A stretch of 13,226 nt of DNA from Mytilinidion resinicola (lineage: Eukaryota > Ascomycota > Dothideomycetes > Mytilinidiales > Mytilinidiaceae). Of this stretch, positions 7,572 through 13,226 are shown one piece after another (the stretch's first letter is position 1; each line of letters starts with the position of its first letter). The notes beneath the pieces are model-generated. The model was not told the origin of the DNA. It searched no databases and saw only the letters and a program-made list of their open reading frames with translations. Where the stretch lies: positions 460,335 to 473,560 of the forward strand of contig NW_022985467.1 of the NCBI RefSeq assembly GCF_010093595.1, in the 5' to 3' direction. The position numbers and the translations under genes were made by a program.

Positions 7572-8165
7572 TGCGATGTCAGTGGTCTTGAAACGTTTTA
7601 TTCGAAATTTCAATTTTAGTATGGGAGATGATTGAAGCTTCTATAGATGTAGACAGTGGAGGGGTAAAGTTTCGCGTATAGCGGGGCATATTCTCCGCGT
7701 CGTTTCTAGCCTAAGTAAATCATGCCGTCATTCGCTTGAATGATGTTAATGTGGGGTGAACGGCCCTGACGGGAGGCTCCTATGGGAAGGTCGAGCCGGC
7801 ATGCCGCTGATATTTTGAATGAGGCGGAGTACGATTCCGCGTCCTGCCTCTATCTCCGTTTCCACAAAGCCGATTTGTAATGTCAGGACCTACCTGGACT
7901 ACTTTGCCTCGCCATAGATTTAAGCACCCTCCTCTGCCACTGCTTGCGGCGCTTGAACTTCGCATAAACGTCTCCGACCTTTCAATTCCGATCTACATAG
8001 AGCTGCCTGCAGCCACCATAGATGGCCTCGCGAGTTGGCCGCTTGCTTAGAACCTTACTTTTTTCTCTGGTACAGATTCAGATCTGCTGCAATGTATATT
8101 GTAGTGTGGGCAGCGCTGCGTGAAGACCAAGACACATGGATCTGCTAGATGCATGCCCGGATACT
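7572..8165. other. Spacer between the two minus-strand pseudogenes
   Basis: 594 bp of near-normal composition between the start of the oxidoreductase and the stop of the pseudouridine synthase, so it should hold the promoter of the former and the 3' UTR of the latter. A short inverted repeat, TCATTC-GCTT-GAATGA, lies at about 7729-7744. Short frames such as 7780-7965 (minus) have no recognisable content. RIP effects here are weak. Confidence 0.5.
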
Positions 8166-9673
8166 TCAAGTAGCCGTAGACACCGCTGCCGGTGATGAGT
8201 GTACTTCGGCGGTCTTGCTGGAGGTCTGAATGGGGCTTTCGTCATCTTCGAGCCCCAGCTTTTTTAAATCGACGGCCAGAGGATCCGACTCCTTCGTTGC
8301 TTCTGTGGGACCGTCCATGCCAGGCGGAGGTAGCGCCCAGTCTGGCAGAGGAGTCTCGTAGTCCCATTTGCCGTCTGTGCAGGCATATCTCTTAGCGTGT
8401 AGATAGATGCCCATTTCATGCACCCCAGGATCGGTGTAGAGGGGCGTTTAACAGGACTCGCACACCTCTCCCGACATCTTCTCAGCTCGGCGCTTCTTGT
8501 AATTGTTGACCATTTCATTATGGTACGCCACCGCTTCTGCTATCTCGTCTTTGCCCATGCGCCCGAGCCGGGTGATAATATCGTCGTTGTTATCCGAAAC
8601 ATCTTCGCCACAGCCAAGAGATGGACCAAAAACGCGCTAATTGCAATAAATGGGGTTGTTTGCAATTAGGTGTCCTAGGAATTGCAAATGGACTTAAAGC
8701 TGGTGCGTTCGGCCAGTAAGCGGCATGCACCGCATAATTAAGTACCCCCGGAGGTTCTTCCATGCTATGCCTTTGGTTTTCTGATTTTCCGCAATATCGC
8801 CAGCAATACTATTATCCTCACCCTTCGGTGGGTAATACGCCAGCCGCTTGAAAACTGTTCGCGCTTCCTTCCTGTTAGCCCTAACACGATTAAGGCCTAG
8901 CTTAGGGCTAATCTGCAGGATAGGTTAATTATAAATAACTTTACCCTTAGGGAATTCGCCTATAATACATGTTATATATTTTTTCCTTATAGTCTAACTC
9001 CGGATCTGCTTACTTATATACTCCGCCGCCTCCTTAGTTTTGCTAATAAATATAATACTACTTATTAACCTGTCTAGTCTATAATATAGCAGTAGATTAA
9101 AGGTATAGTATTGCTTAGCGCGCAAAATCTTAGTAATAGAGTTAAAGTTATACCGGCTAGTAGGGTGGACAGGCACGCCCGCGGGTTTATTAATAATAAA
9201 GAGGTTATTATTTTTATAAACTATACTAATAGGTATAGCAGAGACTAAAGTTTTATAGCGGTGGATAGTATATATAATTATATCGCCGTTTCGGATAAGG
9301 GAGCTTATAGAAGGAATTAGCTTACTATTAATTATAATATAGCTAGACTTAATAGCGCTTTTCTATACCTATTAGCTTTATGCTTAAAAATACTTAGATA
9401 TAAATAGTATCTCGGAAGTTATATATAGTACTCTAACGGGCGGTCCCGAAATTCGCTAGTAAAAATATCTAGGATTTTTCTATTGCGCCACCTCGCTTTG
9501 CAGTATATATTATAGGTAAAATAGTATAGGCGGACCTTTCTTAGGCTATTTTTAAGGTAGTAGGGCCGTGGCTAGGAATTGCTAGCATCTAGCACAATAA
9601 TAGCGGGGGGATTTTTAAAGGTATTTAGGGGTAGAATATAGAATTTACTTTTAGGGGAGGCTACTAGAGCTAT
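8166..9673 (-). pseudogene. RluA-family tRNA pseudouridine synthase (PUS8/PUS9-like), RIP-inactivated
   Basis: Exon 1 runs from about 9673 (ATA, probably a mutated ATG) to 9425, an intron lies at 9424-9363 (62 nt), and exon 2 is 9362-8166 with its TGA at 8168-8166. The total is about 482 codons in one register, matching fungal PUS9-type proteins and lacking the deaminase domain of RIB2. Visible order: YYFTYN.YCKARWR and EFRDRP (N-terminal extension); IRNGDII.Y.IHR; INKPAGVPVHPTSRYNFNS; the catalytic YRLDR motif (Asp codon 9074-9072, the usual preceding His now Tyr); NRVRANRKEARTVFKRLAYY; LTGRTHQL at 8720-8697; VHLQFLGH; and a C-terminal LHAKRY/DWALPPPGM region. In-frame stops at 9574-9572, 8996-8994, 8927-8925, 8696-8694, 8639-8637 and 8450-8448 are RIP-compatible. 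The intron donor reads AT instead of GT. Intact relatives isomerise a uridine in tRNA. Confidence 0.9.
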
Positions 9674-10039
9674 AGATAAAGTATAAAAATAGCCCTTACC
9701 TACTAAATAGGCTAGAATACAAGGTAAAAAAGCTAATATAATATCGCCTAAATAGGTTAAATATTATATTAGTAAGGTTAGAGGTTTATATATTTTAATA
9801 CTTATAACGCGTGTTTAGAGCTCCGTATTTTAGGCGTAAGTTGCTAACTTTAAGCTATAGCTTATCTCTACTAAAATATAATAACTATCTCTTTTTAAGA
9901 TCTCCGTCTAATATACTGCTTATTATACTACTAGCTTTACTATTTCTTAATAGCGCAGGCAGACCTTAAAAACTATATAAGAAGCGACTATAAGTTCTAG
10001 TTAAAGTACCGGATATAATAGTAAGTACTCCGCAGCATT
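9674..10039. other. Divergent intergenic region between two pseudogenes, RIP-altered
   Basis: The pseudouridine synthase reads leftward and the thioesterase rightward from this stretch, so it once held both promoters and perhaps the first codons of one or both genes. RIP has erased start codons and recognisable promoter elements. Nothing else is seen. Confidence 0.45.
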
Positions 10040-10549
10040 TTTATAAGCCCTTCCTAAGCTCTAGAGCTTATATATAGGCAATATATACTAATAATTATAG
10101 GTAGGAGCAATAATAATATATATAATTATATAAATAATAGTATATACTACTTTCTATAAGTCTAACCTTTACTACTACACTAGTAGTCTACTTCTAACAA
10201 AAATAGCTTTAACTTAATTATAAATATCTACCTTATAGAATACTGCGCTCTAAACCCGCTAACTTTAGACTGTATTAGCCTAGTTATATATTTCTATTAT
10301 AACTACTTTTCTTTTATTAGATTTCCTGCTATAGTAGATTTAGCGTTGCGAGTAAATAAGCTAGGTAAAAGCAGTATAACCTACGAAATTAAAGTCTTTA
10401 AAAGAGGAGAAGATACTATTAAAATAGTTAAAGAGTTTATATATATTTTTATAAATAGAAATAATTAGAAACTAAGGGCGGATAAAATAGGGCCGGGCCT
10501 TAAAAAAGGCCTGGAAAGAATACTATCTATACTAAAACTAAAGCTATAA
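10040..10549 (+). pseudogene. Hot-dog fold acyl-CoA thioesterase (4HBT/YbgC-like), RIP-inactivated
   Basis: The first exon ends at 10155, a 51-nt intron lies at 10156-10206 with its donor changed to AT and the acceptor AATAG intact, and the second exon runs 10207-10549. The TAA at 10547-10549 is probably the true stop. The hot-dog core reads N-N-x-x-Y-x-Y-I-N-N-S-x-Y-Y-F (10109-10153), the RIP-altered form of the family's DxDxxGHVNN-type active-site helix. It continues with YLIEYCALNP, a strand ending YFSFIRFPAIVDLALR, and VNKLGKSSITYEIKVF, then GPGLKKGLERIL near the C-terminus. An in-frame TAG lies at 10466-10468. Intact relatives hydrolyse acyl-CoA thioesters. The 5' end is uncertain; about 10040 is the leftmost base I would include, and a missing targeting sequence is possible. 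Confidence 0.78.
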
Positions 10550-10699
10550 AAGTCCTATATAAGATAAACCCCTTAAATCGATAAAATATATAAAAAATAA
10601 CGTTCTAAAGGCTAATTTCTAGTGTTAGATTAAAAGATCTAGTTTAATAAAGCGTACCCGGCTAACCTTATTAATATACCTGTTTTTAGAGAGCTATAA

Positions 10700-11960
10700 T
10701 AAGGGAACTAAGTTGCAGGGTTAATTATCCGTCTAAAACTTTCTATTACTACCTAAGTAGCTAAGCGAGTTTACTAAGTAATTAAAGGGATAAAGTTCCA
10801 CCTTACCCTACTTCCTAGAGACTATTTTAAAGCTTTTTAGGGTAGTAGCCGGAAGATTTTATAGGCTAACTTTAACGTATATTCTTTAATACTATACTAT
10901 TAAATAACTAAGGGATTTAGCTAGGTGCCGGGCTATTTTTATAGTCTTGCTAGTTTAATACAGTTAAAAAGGAAAAGGCCTATATTTAAGCTCTGGGCGG
11001 AACTTCTTAATAGCTGCGTTTCCGGCTGCTTACCGCAGCGCACCTATTCTATTCCTGCAGCGAAAATATTACAGAACAACTGCTATTACTAATTACCAGG
11101 CACAGCCCGCATCGTTTTGCAGCTATTCCGCTAGCCAAAGCAGGCTGCTAAAAAGCTAGTACAACTAATAGTATTAACTCCTATCTGCTACTATTTAAGG
11201 TGGCCCGAAGAGCTGCTAAACCTGTCGAAATTATTGTTTTCCAAATTATTCTAATATACTTTAGGGCCTTAAGCGGTGCTAAGTAGATATATATAAGCTT
11301 AAAGTTAGTATATTACTAAAATATAGAATTATAGGATGAAATTATATATTTTTAGACTGCTATTTATTAGTTAAGAAAGCCTGCCTATAGGAAGCTATTC
11401 TAGCTGCCAGATCCGCCTACTTCCTGTATATCCCGCGCGTATTTTAGATCCTGCGGCGTATTCTAGAGGAATTTCTCTATATTATCTAGGCTTTTATCTA
11501 GGCTTTATATATATCCTCCGGGCCTAGAACGTTGCTAACTTAGCCTTAATTAAAATACTTAATTAATTACTATTCCGTTTTAGAACCTACTAGCTACCTA
11601 TCTAACTATATAAAGTATATATAGAATAATATCCCGCTTTAATATAAGGAACGTTTTCTTAGCTGTAGAACTTCCGACTATTTTTTAGCAATTTTAGTTT
11701 CTATAATAATATTAGACCGAACTAAATACGCTATAGGCTTTTATTAGGAACTAGGGAATTATAAGGTAATAGCTTTTGTATTTTATCTACTATATAGTCG
11801 TAATAATAGCTTTCCTATATAAAGGAAAGTGTCTAATTTTCTACGGCTAGTCGACCTCTATTTTAGCTTTTTTACGCAGCGTCCGGCACTAGTTGCTTTT
11901 TTATCCTATGCTATACTCGGCTATACGCTTAGGTATAAGAATATACTACTGCCTGGCTGC
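10700..11960 (+). pseudogene. Probable fourth RIP-decayed gene, product not recognised
   Basis: Two plus-strand frames read like protein apart from RIP-type TAG/TAA codons. The first runs about 10712-11270 and includes GIKFHLTLLPRDYFKAF, IQLKRKRPIFKLWAELL, LPGTARIVLQLF and LRWPEELLNLSKLLFSKLF. The second runs about 11300-11960 in another frame and includes KKACL, EAILAARSAYFLYIPRVF, ILRRILEEF and FTQRPALVAFLSYAILGY. A frame change at about 11270-11320 would suit an intron. The GC-richer pocket at 11010-11260 lies inside the first part. I match it to no family, and TA-rich DNA easily gives hydrophobic-looking readings, so this is weaker than the other pseudogenes. Confidence 0.4.
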
Positions 11961-12640
11961 TACTATTAGCTGCTAAGAAATAACTACTATTAGGAGTAGC
12001 CCTACTGCTAGGCAGCTAGATAATAAAGAAACTTTTCTAGCACTTTTAAATACTGCTGTTTTAAACTTTATATTCCTTCTAAATTTTAAATTTCCGCAGG
12101 GATAACCTAAGCTATAACTAGTGTGCAGAAACTTCCGATAAAAAGCTGTATATATACTAAGCGCAGAGAAGCTTTTCTATATATTATATTTCTTAGTTTC
12201 CGCGCTTTATACTAATATACCTCTACCTTCGCTTCTATATATAGCTTTATTAAATTCTACTAAAAGCCTTAAACTACTCTAGGCTATAATAAGAAGACTT
12301 TTAGCTATATAAGCTAATATTATTTAGACTAACTAGGATTAAATTCTATAGATAGGTCTAGGTATTTTTTATATCTTAGAGTTAAGTTCTATAGCTATAG
12401 TATAAATATAGCTATAACTACTTTTAAAAACTTATTAAATAGAGGTATTTTTAAACTTTTTCTTACCTTATCTTAGTATAAAACTAAGCTTTCTAGCCTA
12501 TTCTTAGCTGCTTATATTTTATTTTTATTAATACTATGCATCTCTCTACCGCCCTTTTTTTAGTATCTACTGCTTCTACTTTATTCTTCCCTTCTATCCT
12601 GCGCTTTTTTAGCCTGCTTTAGGTTAATTCTAGGGCGCTG
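11961..12640. other. RIP-altered sequence, nothing recognised
   Basis: About 680 bp. Around 11945-12025 there are partly complementary words (GCCTGGCTGC and GCTAGGCAGC) that might be an old hairpin. The last 150 bases are pyrimidine-rich. No frame keeps a recognisable protein. Confidence 0.45.
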
Positions 12641-12645
12641 CTAAA

Positions 12646-12698
12646 TGTACACCCTATATTTACTCGGTGTACACCCCTTTTCTACTCCGTATACACCC
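12646..12698 (+). repeat. 22-bp direct tandem repeats with a central palindrome, 2.4 copies
   Basis: TGTACACCC starts at 12646 and 12668, and TATACACCC starts at 12690, exactly 22 bp apart. The spacers also match (TATATTTACTCGG and CTTTTCTACTCCG). The middle copy forms the perfect palindrome GGTGTACACC at 12666-12675. The array begins right where RIP-altered sequence ends and lies about 155 bp upstream of the MULE start codon, so it may be a transposase-binding or terminal region of that element (inference). Confidence 0.8.
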
Positions 12699-12718
12699 TT
12701 CTTACGTCTGATCTTCTG

Positions 12719-12741
12719 ATTGGTCCGGAGGAGTGCTCCGG
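12719..12741. promoter_or_regulatory. CCAAT box (reverse) and adjacent inverted repeat upstream of the MULE gene
   Basis: ATTGG at 12719-12723 is a CCAAT motif on the minus strand. It is followed by CCGGAG-GAGTG-CTCCGG at 12725-12741, a perfect 6-bp inverted repeat with a 5-base spacer of the sort bound by dimeric fungal zinc-cluster factors. Both lie 110-135 bp before the start codon. Function is inferred from motif and position only. Confidence 0.35.
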
Positions 12742-12852
12742 GGCCTCCGATTCGCTCGCTTACGTTTCTCACTAATTCCAAATGCTCTCTCCAAGTGCGG
12801 CGTGGCCACAAAGCATTACATCCTGATCCTCAACTTCCTCAATACACTCACC

Positions 12853-13226
12853 ATGGCCCTCAAACCACCACCGCCACGGTCCTACTGTACGCTAGATGAA
12901 GCCGAGGAAGTGCTTAGAGAGCATGCAAAGGCGCAGGGCTACGGGCTCATCAAGTTCCGTTCAAAACCAGACAGAAAGACGAAGGAAACGAGGAAAATAT
13001 GGTACCGATGCTGCTTTGGAGGCACCAGAGAGTCTCATGCACGCGTGCGCAGTACGTCTACTAACAAAGTAGACTGTAAGATGAGCGGTACGCTCACTCG
13101 GCAGCCTCCTGGAGTTGATGGCTCACGTGTTTGGCTATGGGAGACGGTGGAGGAAGCTCACAACAATCACAACGCTCTGCTCAAACCTACGGCAGCCGCC
13201 TGTAATAGGAAGCGCTCGGCATCCAC
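12853..13226 (+). CDS. Mutator-like (MULE) transposase or FAR1-type DNA-binding protein, N-terminal part
   Basis: The frame starts at an ATG in excellent context (CTCACCATGG) and is open for 124 codons to the window end. An in-frame TGA lies upstream at about 12709, and no closer ATG was noticed. The visible region reads as a FAR1/WRKY-GCM1-like zinc-binding domain: Y-C-T-L-D-E-A-E-E-V-L near residues 11-21, then GYGLIKFRSKPDRKTKETRK, IWYRCCFGG, VDCKMSGTL, and WETVEEAHNNHNALL. The Cys-Cys...Cys...His-x-x-His spacing fits the domain. In fungi this module usually precedes a MULE transposase core, which would lie beyond the window; a domesticated transcription factor is the alternative. Composition is normal, with many CpA and TpG and no RIP damage, in sharp contrast to the DNA just upstream. 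Confidence 0.75.
   Translation, partial: MALKPPPPRSYCTLDEAEEVLREHAKAQGYGLIKFRSKPDRKTKETRKIWYRCCFGGTRESHARVRSTSTNKVDCKMSGTLTRQPPGVDGSRVWLWETVEEAHNNHNALLKPTAAACNRKRSAS

Larger units (their letters stand above)
8900..12640. other. RIP-altered AT-rich block 2
   Basis: Same signature as block 1: TpA-dominated, CpA and TpG scarce, stop codons in otherwise conserved frames. The left border is fairly abrupt and lies inside the pseudouridine synthase pseudogene near 8900. The right border is at about 12640, just before the 22-bp tandem repeats. A less altered, GC-richer pocket lies at about 11010-11260. Confidence 0.88.

Noticed and set aside
8264..8518. 84-codon minus-strand frame beginning MKWSTITR
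   Set aside because: Out of register with the pseudouridine synthase frame that carries the GRTHQL motif and the C-terminal tail; a shadow frame.
8192..8669. Plus-strand frames of 67 and 83 codons
   Set aside because: Antisense to the C-terminal region of the pseudouridine synthase pseudogene, which keeps register on the minus strand.
8655..8690. Inverted repeat TTTGCAATT...AATTGCAAA as a regulatory hairpin
   Set aside because: It lies inside the conserved VHLQFLGH-coding stretch of the pseudouridine synthase, so it is most likely a by-product of codons.
9674..9900. Hydrophobic minus-strand reading just upstream of the pseudouridine synthase, resembling a membrane protein
   Set aside because: RIP turns many codons into Leu, Ile and Tyr, so hydrophobic readings arise by chance, and no conserved motif supports it.
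1..13226. tRNA genes, CRISPR arrays, riboswitches or bacterial operon signals
   Set aside because: No cloverleaf was seen by eye, no regularly spaced palindromic repeats with unique spacers, and gene structure is eukaryotic with introns.

Overview
The window is chromosomal DNA of a filamentous ascomycete (Pezizomycotina). The evidence is short GT-AG introns of 51-62 nt, a 42-residue tetratricopeptide array typical of fungal NLR-type proteins, Ty3/chromodomain retrotransposon remains, a Mutator-like transposase start, and long tracts altered by repeat-induced point mutation (RIP). In those tracts CpA/TpG is nearly gone, TpA is everywhere, and genes are broken by CAA/CAG/TGG to stop changes. 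I cannot name the genus.

Layout. (1) 1-1562: normal-composition 3' part of a tetratricopeptide gene with ten near-identical 126-bp units, open through the left edge. (2) 1563-2436: non-coding, not RIP-altered. (3) 2437-2992: an unaltered copy of a roughly 430-bp repeat (called R1 here) plus a tandem duplicate of its tail. (4) About 3000-5540: a RIP-altered transposon graveyard. It holds the 3' end of a Ty3/chromodomain polyprotein with polypurine tract and 3' LTR, and an inverted solo LTR of the same family with an intact 5-bp target duplication. (5) 5542-5975: second R1 copy, heavily RIP-altered. (6) 6205-7571 (-): Gfo/Idh/MocA oxidoreductase pseudogene. (7) 8166-9673 (-): RluA-type tRNA pseudouridine synthase pseudogene, lightly altered at its 3' end and heavily at its 5' end. 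(8) About 10040-10549 (+): hot-dog thioesterase pseudogene. (9) About 10700-11960 (+): probable fourth decayed gene, not recognised. (10) 11960-12640: more altered sequence with nothing recognisable. (11) 12646-12698: short tandem repeats at the edge of the altered block. (12) 12853-13226 (+): undamaged start of a FAR1/Mutator-like (MULE) protein, cut by the window end.

Only the two edge genes look functional. The three identified interior genes are ordinary single-function host genes that keep frame and intron positions but carry RIP-type lesions. RIP needs duplicated DNA, so the simplest reading is that a multi-gene host segment was duplicated here, next to transposons, and silenced by mutation, with intact parents elsewhere in the genome. 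That last step is inference.
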